Origin: Thalassobacillus devorans MSP14
GTDB taxonomy: Bacteria > Bacillota > Bacilli > Bacillales > Halobacillaceae
Direction of reading: 5' to 3'
Length of the DNA: 64,000 nt
Assembly (NCBI RefSeq): GCF_000496835.1
Contig: NZ_KI543238.1
Location: 462,229-526,228, forward strand
The notes under the pieces were generated by a model. The model searched no databases, had not been told where the DNA came from, and saw nothing but the letters and a program-made list of their open reading frames with translations. Below, piece after piece: positions 44,652-51,568 of the stretch. The position numbers and the translations under genes are program-made. Within the stretch, counting starts at the first letter, position 1; every line of letters begins with the position of its first letter.

Positions 44652-44679
44652 TGGCAGACCCATTAAAGGAGAAGGAGTC

Positions 44680-44991
44680 ATGGAAGGAAATCGGATCAGA
44701 AAGATAAGGAAGGAACGAAAATTATCCATAAATGAATTAAGCACCCGAACGGGCATCTCAAAATCTTATTTAAGTCTTCTGGAACGAGGGATTCACAATA
44801 ACCCAAGCCTGGAAGTACTGAATAAAATAGCGAATGTACTACAAGTAAATATCGACATTCTGATTGGGGAAGAAGAGGCTGCTGAAGAAAAACATGTTGT
44901 CAGCATTGAGATCAAATTATTAGAAAAAGATATAAATTCGCAAAGCCTTAACCAGTTGAAAGATATGTTGGATCACTTCGGGAAGGACTAA
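44680..44991 (+). CDS. SinR-like XRE-family repressor
   Basis: A 103-aa DNA-binding protein. The HTH (residues 5-60) reads RIRKIRKERKLSINELSTRTG, SKSYLSLLERG and NPSLEVLNKIANVL, laid out as in SinR of B. subtilis, the biofilm master repressor; the C-terminal 30 residues (SLNQLKDMLDHFGKD) could form the short SinR/SinI-type dimerisation hairpin. GGAGAAGGAG precedes ATG 44680, 28 bases after tadC, so it belongs to the tad operon. SinR-type boxes upstream of flp suggest it represses its own operon. No sinI-like gene is beside it. Confidence 0.78.
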   Translation: MEGNRIRKIRKERKLSINELSTRTGISKSYLSLLERGIHNNPSLEVLNKIANVLQVNIDILIGEEEAAEEKHVVSIEIKLLEKDINSQSLNQLKDMLDHFGKD

Positions 44992-45063
44992 GTATATTTG
45001 GCTTGGCGAATCGTTAAGTACTCCTATACTTTACTCCTATTACAAAGTTAACAAGTACAAGTA
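44989..45063 (+). repeat. Degenerate copy of the GATTAG repeat family
   Basis: TTTGGCTTGGCGAATCG then CTATACTTTACTCCTATTACAAAGTT resembles the 3' half of the family (TTATACTTTAACCCTTTAACAAAG). Like two other copies it begins at a stop codon, here that of the SinR-like gene. Confidence 0.5.
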
Positions 45064-45106
45064 AAGGCTGACCCTGGGAGAAATTCTTAGGGTCAGCCTT
45101 GTTTTG
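45064..45106 (+). terminator. Terminator of the tad operon
   Basis: AAGGCTGACCCT (45064-45075) pairs with AGGGTCAGCCTT (45089-45100), then GTTTT. Confidence 0.92.
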
Positions 45107-45156
45107 CATGCAAGCTGGCAATGTTTTTTAGGGGAAGGTTCTTTTTGTCGTACCGA

Positions 45157-46056
45157 TCAGCTGGTACTGAACTTCGGTGCGCCTTCACGGACAGCGATGA
45201 ATTCCGGACGTTCTTTACCGCCGGAGAATGGTTCTACTAATTGGTTTTCGACACTGTTGTAAACCATGAACAGATTGTTTCGGCTGTACGGAGTGATATT
45301 CCCGTTAGAGCCGTGCATCGTGTTACTTTCGAAAAGGGTGATAGAGCCGGCTTTTCCGGTCGGTACGGAAATACCGCCGCCCTGCTCAGCAAGCCATCTC
45401 AAACTATCATGATCCGGCACACCAAGTTTCTGCTTTTTCAAAGACTCTTTGTAGTTGTCATCTGGTGTTTCACCTACACAACTGACATAGTAGTTTTGGG
45501 ACCCTGGTATAAGCATCAAAGGCCCGTTGAACGTATAGTTATCGGACAATGCGATAGACAAACTGACAGCGCGCATGCGTGGCATGCCGTCTTCCACGTG
45601 CCATGTTTCAAAGTCAGAGTGCCAGTCGAATTCCTTACCTGTAAAGCCAGGCTTATAGTTGATACGGGACTGATGGATATAGACGTCGCTTCCGAGCAGA
45701 TGGTTGACTATGTCTAGAATGCGTTGGTCGTAAGCTACTTTTTTGAAATACTCGTCATCCTGATGGACGTGGAATATGGATCTGATTTCATCACTTTCTG
45801 GTTCGCGAATTACTTTGTCTGAAGTGACGTCCTTACTGTCATCCTGCAGTTCGAATATCCCCTTTTGAAGCTCAGATACTTCATCATCCGAGAAGAAATT
45901 CTCAATCTGTAAAAAACCGTTTCTCTCATAAGAATCAAGTTGTTCCTTTGAAAGCGGGGCTTGATCATCTTTAGAACGATCGGTGTGGATGACTGGATCT
46001 TTCCGTTTCAAAATTTCAGGCTGATTATTTTTTCTTGAAGGATAAAGATCTTCCAT
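45157..46056 (-). CDS. ectD: Ectoine hydroxylase
   Basis: Fe(II)/2-oxoglutarate-dependent dioxygenase converting ectoine to 5-hydroxyectoine, a compatible solute. 299 aa from ATG 46056, chosen because AAGGAGTG lies 7-8 bases upstream. The iron ligands fall at His146 and Asp148 ([11 protein letters not shown]) and His248 (NTMHGSNGN), numbers that match characterised EctD proteins; the consensus stretch [17 protein letters not shown] is complete. No ectA, ectB or ectC is adjacent, so this is an orphan ectD and implies ectoine synthesis elsewhere in the genome. Its own upstream region has no obvious strong promoter. Confidence 0.95.
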   Translation of the reverse strand: MEDLYPSRKNNQPEILKRKDPVIHTDRSKDDQAPLSKEQLDSYERNGFLQIENFFSDDEVSELQKGIFELQDDSKDVTSDKVIREPESDEIRSIFHVHQDDEYFKKVAYDQRILDIVNHLLGSDVYIHQSRINYKPGFTGKEFDWHSDFETWHVEDGMPRMRAVSLSIALSDNYTFNGPLMLIPGSQNYYVSCVGETPDDNYKESLKKQKLGVPDHDSLRWLAEQGGGISVPTGKAGSITLFESNTMHGSNGNITPYSRNNLFMVYNSVENQLVEPFSGGKERPEFIAVREGAPKFSTS

Positions 46057-46376
46057 TCTTAACACTCCTTGTTTCAAAAATTCCATCAATCATAGTTGTG
46101 AATGTGTCTGATATTGACTGACTGCCAGCTTGCATTTATTTAAGAAGGAACCTTCCATCGTACGGGGAATTTACCCATCAAAATTATCAATTAAACACCT
46201 AAAATTCAAATTTTTTGTAATAAAAAGAAAACGGAAGCTTAGAAGCAATAAAGGTAGCAACAAAGGGGTAGCTTTAATAGAAAAGCTGTCAAAACCATAC
46301 AGGATTCGTCATCGAAGTTAGAAATTTTAACAAACAAGCCTATTAATAGGATATGACAAATTCTTTACAAAGGCGT

Positions 46377-46400
46377 TTTTAACAAGAACAATGCGGGTAA
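46377..46400 (+). promoter_or_regulatory. Possible sigma-B promoter
   Basis: TTTTAA (46377-46382), 12 bp, GGGTAA (46395-46400) resembles the sigma-B consensus GTTTAA-N12-14-GGGTAT. It lies 42 bp before the small gene at 46442. Between 46090 and 46376 I see no supported gene. Confidence 0.4.
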
Positions 46401-46441
46401 ACGAATACTAAGAAAATAGAGCTTTGTATGGAGGAAATAGT

Positions 46442-46693
46442 ATGAGTCTTAAAGAACAGCTATTGGAAAAAGGTTATAACAACATAGATATAATGGTCAT
46501 CGATGAAAAGAATAACCAATCGACAATCCCGGATCTTACTCTTCATAAGATCAATAATCTCGAGTATAAGCTGTATCTCGATCCTGGATCTGTAGAGTTG
46601 AATTTGGATGAAGAGCATCCTTATTTTACGGCACGCCAGAAGAGTGAAGATGGAGGGGATGTTGGGATTAAAGGATTTATCCTGGAATGGTAA
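46442..46693 (+). CDS. Small hypothetical protein, 83 aa
   Basis: Not recognised. The sequence opens MSLKEQLLEKGYNNIDIMVID, is acidic, has no membrane segment and ends GIKGFILEW. GGAGGAAA is 6-7 bases before ATG 46442. It is monocistronic, bounded by a terminator, and preceded by a sigma-B-like promoter, which would make it a general-stress gene. Function unknown. Confidence 0.6.
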   Translation: MSLKEQLLEKGYNNIDIMVIDEKNNQSTIPDLTLHKINNLEYKLYLDPGSVELNLDEEHPYFTARQKSEDGGDVGIKGFILEW

Positions 46694-46715
46694 TCGCAGA
46701 AGTATAATGATAAAA

Positions 46716-46757
46716 AATGCGCAGGTTCCTTACTTAAAGAGACCTGCGCATTTTTTG
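46716..46757 (+). terminator. Terminator after the 83-aa gene
   Basis: AATGCGCAGGT (46716-46726) pairs with ACCTGCGCATT (46742-46752), then TTTT. Confidence 0.92.
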
Positions 46758-46773
46758 TGTGAGAATAAAAAGG

Positions 46774-46803
46774 TTGACACATTTTCCATCTACACCGTAT
46801 ACT
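46774..46803 (+). promoter_or_regulatory. Promoter of the sulfonate-type ABC operon
   Basis: TTGACA (46774-46779), 18-bp spacer, TATACT (46798-46803). Close to the sigma-A consensus, 62 bp before the ATPase gene. Confidence 0.7.
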
Positions 46804-46864
46804 CTATATTAAACATTAATTCCGACTATTTTCATTGGAATAATCATATAAGGGTGTGCAACGG

Positions 46865-47644
46865 ATGTTTTTACAAATGAACGAGGTCGCAAAAAGGTTT
46901 GATGCCCATGAAGTCTTTTCTGGTATCAATCTATCTATCGAAAAAAATCAATTTGTCTCTATCCTCGGGCCATCAGGGTGTGGGAAGTCAACTTTACTTT
47001 CCATGGTCGCGGGACTGGAGGATGTGACAGAAGGTACGCTCAGTCTTGGGGGAGAGAAAATCCTTCAGCCTGGAACTGACAGAGGCATGGTTTTCCAACA
47101 GCCGGCTCTGTTTCCCTGGCTTACGGTGAAAGATAATGTAACTTTTCCGCTTAAAGCTGATCACTCCAAACGGGAGAAGGAGCAACTCGCTGCTAAGTAC
47201 TTAAAAATGGTACATCTGACCCGCTTCAAGGATGCTTATCCTCACGAGTTATCCGGAGGAATGCAGCAGCGTGTCGCTATTGCAAGGGCGCTTGCAATGG
47301 ATCCGAAAGTGTTATTGATGGATGAACCATTCGGAGCACTGGACGAACAGACGAGACATATCCTGCATGATGAACTGATGAAAATTTTTGATGAAACGAA
47401 AAAGACGATTTTGTTTGTTACTCACAGCATTCAAGAAGCCATCAAGCTTTCGGATCGTGTCATCGTCATGGGAACCCGTCCAGGCAGGATCATAGCTGAT
47501 TTTCCAATTGATATGGATCGTCCGAGAGAACGTGACGATAAAAAAGTGATTGAAATGGAAAAAAATATTATGGCTCTGTTAGAAGATGAAATCAAAAAAG
47601 TGATGAAGGAAGAATTGGATTATGAAGCCAAGCATTTGGGTTAA
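46865..47644 (+). CDS. ABC transporter ATPase, SsuB/TauB/NrtD family
   Basis: A 259-aa ATPase with Walker A GPSGCGKST near 36, Q-loop FQQPALFPWL, signature LSGGMQQR near 131 and Walker B VLLMDEPF near 155. The family energises uptake of sulfonates, taurine, nitrate or thiamine precursors. AAGGGTG is 8 bases before ATG 46865; a GTG at 46856 is inside the site. The C-terminus overlaps the permease gene by 23 bases. Confidence 0.88.
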   Translation: MFLQMNEVAKRFDAHEVFSGINLSIEKNQFVSILGPSGCGKSTLLSMVAGLEDVTEGTLSLGGEKILQPGTDRGMVFQQPALFPWLTVKDNVTFPLKADHSKREKEQLAAKYLKMVHLTRFKDAYPHELSGGMQQRVAIARALAMDPKVLLMDEPFGALDEQTRHILHDELMKIFDETKKTILFVTHSIQEAIKLSDRVIVMGTRPGRIIADFPIDMDRPRERDDKKVIEMEKNIMALLEDEIKKVMKEELDYEAKHLG

Positions 47645-48383
47645 ACGAATTGTATTCATTATCGTTTTATTAGCTATTTGGCAAGGGGTTTACATGTCAG
47701 GCTATTTTCCGGCTATTCAGTTCCCCCCACCGACGAAGGTTTTTCAAGCATTAATTGATGGATTTGCTGATGGCACGTTAGTAGGAGCCTTACTGGCAAG
47801 TTTCAAACATTTGTTGATTGGACTTGCGCTTGCTATCACCCTTGGAACGTTGATCGGAGTCCTGCTTGGAAAATCACGTCAGGCGGATGAAACCGCCGGG
47901 ATGTATTTAATCGCAATGCAAAGTATTCCAAGTATCGTATGGGTGCCACTTGCAATCATGCTGATTGGTTTGAATGAAACAGCAGTCATATTTGTCGTCG
48001 TATTAGGTGGAACATTTGTAATGGCATTGAATGTCAGGACCGCCATTCACAGTGTGCCCCCTGAATTCATCAAAGCAGCAAGAACTATGGGATCCAAAGG
48101 TCTCCCTTTATTTTTTAAGGTGGAAGTGCCTGCAAGTCTTCCCTATTACATGAGTGGTATCCGCTTAGCGTGGGCATTCAGCTGGAGGGCGTTGATGGCA
48201 GGTGAATTACTCAGTAATGGACCTGGTCTTGGATATTCACTAAGGTTCGCGATGGATTTCGCCCAGATGGAATTAGTCATTGGAATCATCATTATCGTTG
48301 GTGTCATCGGATCGGTAGTCGATCAGCTGGTTTTCTCTAAATTAGAGAAAAAAGTGATGAGACGATGGGGATTATTAAAATAA
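47622..48383 (+). CDS. ABC transporter permease, SsuC/TauC family
   Basis: A 253-aa permease with about six membrane segments and the EAA-type loop EFIKAARTMGSKGLPLFFKVEVPASLP near 145-170. It pairs with the ATPase and lipoprotein encoded on either side. Start ATG 47622 lies within the ATPase gene, indicating translational coupling. Confidence 0.88.
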   Translation: MKPSIWVKRIVFIIVLLAIWQGVYMSGYFPAIQFPPPTKVFQALIDGFADGTLVGALLASFKHLLIGLALAITLGTLIGVLLGKSRQADETAGMYLIAMQSIPSIVWVPLAIMLIGLNETAVIFVVVLGGTFVMALNVRTAIHSVPPEFIKAARTMGSKGLPLFFKVEVPASLPYYMSGIRLAWAFSWRALMAGELLSNGPGLGYSLRFAMDFAQMELVIGIIIIVGVIGSVVDQLVFSKLEKKVMRRWGLLK

Positions 48384-48401
48384 TTGAAGAGGTGAAGGAA
48401 T

Positions 48402-49403
48402 ATGAAAAAGTGGTTGTCTTTGTTTTCAGTCGTCGTATTAGGATTGCTTTTGGCCGCTTGCGGCTCGAGTGAATCAGCATCAGGTAGCAGTAACGGGGAT
48501 AAAATAGTTATCGGTTATTTTCCGAACATCAACCATGTAGCAGGAATGGTAGCTGAAGAAAAGGAATTGTATGAAAAAAAATTACCTGATGGTACAAAAG
48601 TCGAATATAAGTACTTCCCGGATGGATCTGCTTTCATGACCGCTTTGGAAACCGGTGAAATACAGGGAGGACTCGTAGGGCCTGGTCCTGCGATGAACCA
48701 TTATATGAGCGGGGCGAAAATCAACATCGTTGCTGCTGGCTCTACAGGAGGTACCGTCATCATGGCACGTAATGGTTCTGGCATTGATTCACCAGAGCAG
48801 TTGAAAAACACAACATTTGCTTCTCCGCGTGTCGGTTGTACCCATGATGTCCAATTTGAAGCGCTGATGATGCGTGAATATGGGCTTAAATCCGACCGGC
48901 TTAAAGGTGAAATGAAACATGTTACCGGCAAACCAGCCACGTATTCCCAATTGTTTGCAAGTAAACGCATTGACGCAGCGACCGTTCCAGAACCATGGGC
49001 ATCAAAGATAGAGGAAGAAGGACATGGCAAGGTTTTGATTGATACCGATGAAGTGGCATTCGGTGAAACATTACCGGCTGCTGTATTCGTTACTTCCAAG
49101 GAGTTAGTCGAAAATGACTCGGAGCTGGTACAAAATCTGGTCGATGCCCATAAAGAAGCTACTACGTTCATTCAAGATAATCCAGAAAAAGCAAAAGAAA
49201 TTGCTGCTAATAAAATCAAGGATATCACCGATCAAGAATTATCAAAATCAGTAATTGACAGCTCCTGGGAACGCATCGATTTCACATACAATGTGAAGCT
49301 GGAAGACCTCCAATCATTTGCAAATGCTTCTTATGAGTTGGAATTCTTAAAAGAAAAGCCTGATTTAAAAGGCTTAGTCGATACAACATTTATTGAAGAA
49401 TAA
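48402..49403 (+). CDS. ABC transporter substrate-binding lipoprotein, aliphatic sulfonate/taurine type
   Basis: A 333-aa lipoprotein: signal peptide with lipobox LLLAAC, acylated Cys20, followed by a Ser-rich linker. The binding domain belongs to the NMT1/SsuA-like class (IGYFPNINHVAGMVAEEKELY; GGLVGPGPAMNHY; RIDAATVPEPWASKI). Sulfonate is the most common annotation for this arrangement, but nitrate or pyrimidine precursors use related proteins. GAGGTGAAGG precedes ATG 48402. Last gene of the operon. Confidence 0.87.
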   Translation: MKKWLSLFSVVVLGLLLAACGSSESASGSSNGDKIVIGYFPNINHVAGMVAEEKELYEKKLPDGTKVEYKYFPDGSAFMTALETGEIQGGLVGPGPAMNHYMSGAKINIVAAGSTGGTVIMARNGSGIDSPEQLKNTTFASPRVGCTHDVQFEALMMREYGLKSDRLKGEMKHVTGKPATYSQLFASKRIDAATVPEPWASKIEEEGHGKVLIDTDEVAFGETLPAAVFVTSKELVENDSELVQNLVDAHKEATTFIQDNPEKAKEIAANKIKDITDQELSKSVIDSSWERIDFTYNVKLEDLQSFANASYELEFLKEKPDLKGLVDTTFIEE

Positions 49404-49404
49404 A

Positions 49405-49438
49405 AAGTGCAAGGGGAGCTTTCCTCTTGCATTTTTTT
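49405..49438 (+). terminator. Terminator of the ABC operon
   Basis: A stem of AGTGCAAGGGGA with TCCTCTTGCAT (49406-49431) and a run of seven T. Confidence 0.85.
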
Positions 49439-49518
49439 GTGCTGTATATAACCAAGTATTATAAATTACCAATAAGTTTTCCAATTCAGGTGACACTAAT
49501 GGAAAAGGAGGTCCTTTG

Positions 49519-50157
49519 ATGAGAGTTAAGAACATATATAGCCTGATAGCGTTTGTGCTGTTTTTGTCTGGCTTTGCTTCAAGCGTCCAGGCCAAAGAAG
49601 GCCTTATTTATGAAATGAAAAATTTCGATGAAGTGGAAAACCGTTGGGAAATTCATATCCAATACACAGAGTTTACTGGACTGGAAGACAAAGTATTTCA
49701 AGAGAAGTTGAACAAGATGATCGAGGAGAAAGTTGCCGGTTATATCCAAACCGTAAAAGAAGAAGCGGACGACAGTCACGGGGTGCCCATCCGTTTTTAC
49801 GGAGAGACAAAAATATTAAAGGAGAATAACTTTTATTCTGTGCTGATGACGTCCAGCCTTTCGAGGGGGAACACATTCAGTGGTGACGTCGAGTCCTTCA
49901 ACTTTTATAATCAAAAAGAAACACAACTCGCCACGCTCATGGATTTTATGGATTTAGATAAAATCGATAAGGAAGTCAAAAAACAAATAAGTGCAAATCC
50001 TGATGTTTACTTCGTAGAAGAATTTAAACAGGTACGTCCGGATACAGCTTTCTACCTGCAAGGTGAGGAACTGGTGTTGATTTTCAACAAATATGAAATT
50101 GCACCAGGAGTATATGGGACTTCAGAAATTAAAATACCGATCAATCATCGATATTAA
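49519..50157 (+). CDS. Secreted DUF3298 (RsiV-like C-terminal) domain protein
   Basis: A 212-aa protein with a signal peptide (residues 4-25, cleavage after VQA likely) and a domain resembling DUF3298/PdaC-RsiV proteins: YTEFTGLEDKVFQEKLNKMI, LSRGNTFSGDVESFNFYN, TQLATLMDFMD and a final VLIFNKYEIAPGVYG-type strand. In RsiV the domain binds lysozyme outside the cell; here no anti-sigma part is present. AAAGGAGG is before ATG 49519. Monocistronic; function unknown. Confidence 0.7.
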   Translation: MRVKNIYSLIAFVLFLSGFASSVQAKEGLIYEMKNFDEVENRWEIHIQYTEFTGLEDKVFQEKLNKMIEEKVAGYIQTVKEEADDSHGVPIRFYGETKILKENNFYSVLMTSSLSRGNTFSGDVESFNFYNQKETQLATLMDFMDLDKIDKEVKKQISANPDVYFVEEFKQVRPDTAFYLQGEELVLIFNKYEIAPGVYGTSEIKIPINHRY

Positions 50158-50276
50158 AGCAAAAAAATGCCGCTAATCCAAATGGAGCAGCGGCCAATCT
50201 GATTGTCTAATTGATTCATTTTCAGGGGAGGAATCAATACATTCAGTATTTTTAAGACAATCACTTATGAACAGTA

Positions 50277-50439
50277 ATATCCACATCACAAACCTTTTAT
50301 ACATTAGTTGCTGACATAATTATCAACATTATCCACAAATGTTGTGGATTTGTTTACCAACAATTTATTAACAATGGGGGAGGTCAATAAAATCATGTTG
50401 TAAACGGTTTATTCACATGAAGTGAAAATGTGTGGATAA
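50277..50439. promoter_or_regulatory. DnaA-box cluster
   Basis: Exact TTATNCACA boxes: 50329-50337 (TTATCCACA, plus), 50409-50417 (TTATTCACA, plus), 50431-50439 (minus). One-mismatch boxes: ATATCCACA at 50277-50285 and TTATCAACA at 50320-50328; TGTGGATTT at 50343 is a weaker one. No dnaA or dnaN gene is near, so this is a cluster outside oriC rather than the origin. The remaining part of 50158-50504 holds a GCCGCT/AGCGGC hairpin (about 50170-50193). Confidence 0.72.
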
Positions 50440-50504
50440 CTATTGCCGGCATGGTTTGTTCTGCGGCTTTGGTAAGTATATACCCTCTTTAAAGTTTTAT
50501 AATC

Positions 50505-50627
50505 CTAAGATTTTCGGGAACGTTTAAAAATTTTGTCTGCTTGCTTAAAATCTCTTCCATATAGCACTTCCTGTGTCTTAGAGAGTGCTCCTTTTGAAGC
50601 TTTTGTCTGTCCCTGCTTTGCTTTCAT
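50505..50627 (-). CDS. YfhE-like micro-protein, 40 aa
   Basis: A basic 40-aa product starting MKAKQGQTKASKGALSKTQ, then EVLYGRDFKQADKIFKRS. GAAGGAGG lies 8 bases before ATG 50627, a very strong site. The LSKTQEVLY-xx-FKQAD pattern resembles the YfhE proteins as I recall them, and the position beside yfhF and recX matches yfhE of B. subtilis. Not part of the upstream acetyltransferase transcript, since a terminator lies between. Function unknown. Confidence 0.65.
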   Translation of the reverse strand: MKAKQGQTKASKGALSKTQEVLYGRDFKQADKIFKRSRKS

Positions 50628-50684
50628 GGAAAAAACCTCCTTCTTTTCCTACAGCTTGTCCAAACCACAGCCAACTATACAAAA

Positions 50685-50715
50685 AAGCTTAAGCGCAGGA
50701 TACGCGCTTAAGCTT
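50685..50715 (-). terminator. Terminator of the acetyltransferase gene
   Basis: On the minus strand AAGCTTAAGCGC (50715-50704) pairs with GCGCTTAAGCTT (50696-50685), then TTTTTT. The gene's stop codon at 50708-50710 lies inside the stem. Confidence 0.9.
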
Positions 50716-51256
50716 CCAAAGCCTCTTCAGACTCTTGTTCGCGATAGTAGTGAAAGAGATATTGTTCTTTCGTGATAGCAAAAAGATCATAGATATCTTC
50801 TTTTTCATTGATTCGTTTCCAAATGTCCGGATAGTCGATATTTGCATGCGAAACATAAGGGAGTTTTAAGGCAGCTTTCATCGAGCGGGGATTATTACGG
50901 CGTATTTTCATAAAAATCGCTTCGATATCCAGCTGGAAAAATAGCTCCTCAAAAAAAGCATCTTTAGCGGGACGATTGTATCCTTTTCCAAAATAGGGCT
51001 TGCCTATCCAAGTGGCTAAAAATCCTTTTCTATCGGTGATATCAAACAAATTGATTGTACCGATGGGCTGGCCCCATTCATCCACAATTGTTCGGGAAAT
51101 GAGTTCCCCCTGTTCTTCCGCTTCGATCGTCTGCCTGGTCAAGAAGTAAAATTCATCGCTGGAATAGGCTTTATGACGGACATAGGGGAAGACTTCCGGG
51201 TGGCTCATCAACTCGAACAAAACAGGGGCATCATGCAAATCGCGTTTTTTTAACAT
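50708..51256 (-). CDS. GNAT acetyltransferase (RimJ/RimL-like)
   Basis: A 182-aa N-acetyltransferase: LKKRDLHDAPVLFELMSHPEVFPY at the N-terminus (RimJ/RimL/YdaF-type), GTINLFDI near 73, the acetyl-CoA loop IGKPYFGKGYNRPAKDAF near 88-105 and NPRSMKAALKL near 125. Target (ribosomal protein, spermidine, antibiotic or other) unknown. Its Shine-Dalgarno AAGGAGGG is exactly the 3' arm of a terminator hairpin that ends at the ATG, so expression must depend on the leader RNA (see 51257-51424). Confidence 0.82.
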   Translation of the reverse strand: MLKKRDLHDAPVLFELMSHPEVFPYVRHKAYSSDEFYFLTRQTIEAEEQGELISRTIVDEWGQPIGTINLFDITDRKGFLATWIGKPYFGKGYNRPAKDAFFEELFFQLDIEAIFMKIRRNNPRSMKAALKLPYVSHANIDYPDIWKRINEKEDIYDLFAITKEQYLFHYYREQESEEALEA

Positions 51257-51332
51257 AAAAAACCCTCCTTATCTTTAAAAGGAGGGCAGTCGGGTCGTGT
51301 GGAAGGAAACTGCTGTGGACGCGACCACCCTC
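51257..51332 (-). promoter_or_regulatory. Attenuator leader: T-box-like antiterminator and SD-sequestering terminator
   Basis: Terminator: CCCTCCTT (51286-51279) with AAGGAGGG (51270-51263), then TTTTTT and ATG; AAGGAGGG is also the ribosome binding site. Competing antiterminator: GAGGG (51332-51328) with CCCTC (51286-51282) and, nested, GGTCG (51326-51322) with CGACC (51297-51293). The 5' arm reads AGGGTGGTCGCG, similar to the T-box sequence AGGGTGGNACCGCG lacking two bases. The two folds exclude each other. Confidence 0.6.
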
Positions 51333-51357
51333 GAATTTTTATCAATTGCTCACAAAA

Positions 51358-51424
51358 ATCCGGGGTGGGAATCGAACCCACTAGAACCAGTCAAGCTGGT
51401 GGCGCACCATTTGCCTTCCCATAC
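51358..51424 (-). ncRNA. tRNA-like fold in the acetyltransferase leader
   Basis: On the minus strand: acceptor GTATGGG/CCCGGAT (six of seven pairs including wobbles), a short D-arm GGC-AAATGGTGC-GCC, an anticodon-position stem ACCAG/CTGGT with only five loop bases (CTTGA), four variable bases, and a perfect T-arm GTGGG-TTCGATT-CCCAC. No CCA follows and the anticodon loop is too short, so it is not a working tRNA; it may be a degenerate tRNA or a mimic within the regulatory leader. Confidence 0.45.
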
Positions 51425-51568
51425 TCCGCTCTATGAAAAATCTAAGATTTTTTCAGATCGTTGCATTAATCATAAGCGATTTTTCTGGAAAAATAAATAG
51501 GCATTTTAATAAATTTTTTAGGATTTAAACGACATGAAATGACATCTTTCGATACTGAAAATAATCGG

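Noticed and set aside
36933-45106. Competence or type II/type IVa pilus locus
   Set aside because: The gene set (flp, tadV, tadE, tadG, cpaB, tadZ, tadA, tadB, tadC) is specific to Tad/Flp systems.
46130-46321. 63-codon ORF upstream of the 83-aa gene
   Set aside because: Lys/Arg-rich with no recognisable pattern and no ribosome binding site; lies in the ectD upstream region.
50277-50439. Chromosomal origin of replication
   Set aside because: Several DnaA boxes but no dnaA, dnaN, rpmH or gyr genes nearby and no clear unwinding element.
51358-51424. Functional tRNA gene on the minus strand
   Set aside because: The anticodon-position loop has five bases, the D-stem is three pairs, the acceptor has a mismatch and wobbles, and no discriminator-CCA pattern is seen. 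Kept only as tRNA-like.
51297-51500. 67-codon plus-strand ORF
   Set aside because: Lies antisense to the structured acetyltransferase leader and has no start signals.
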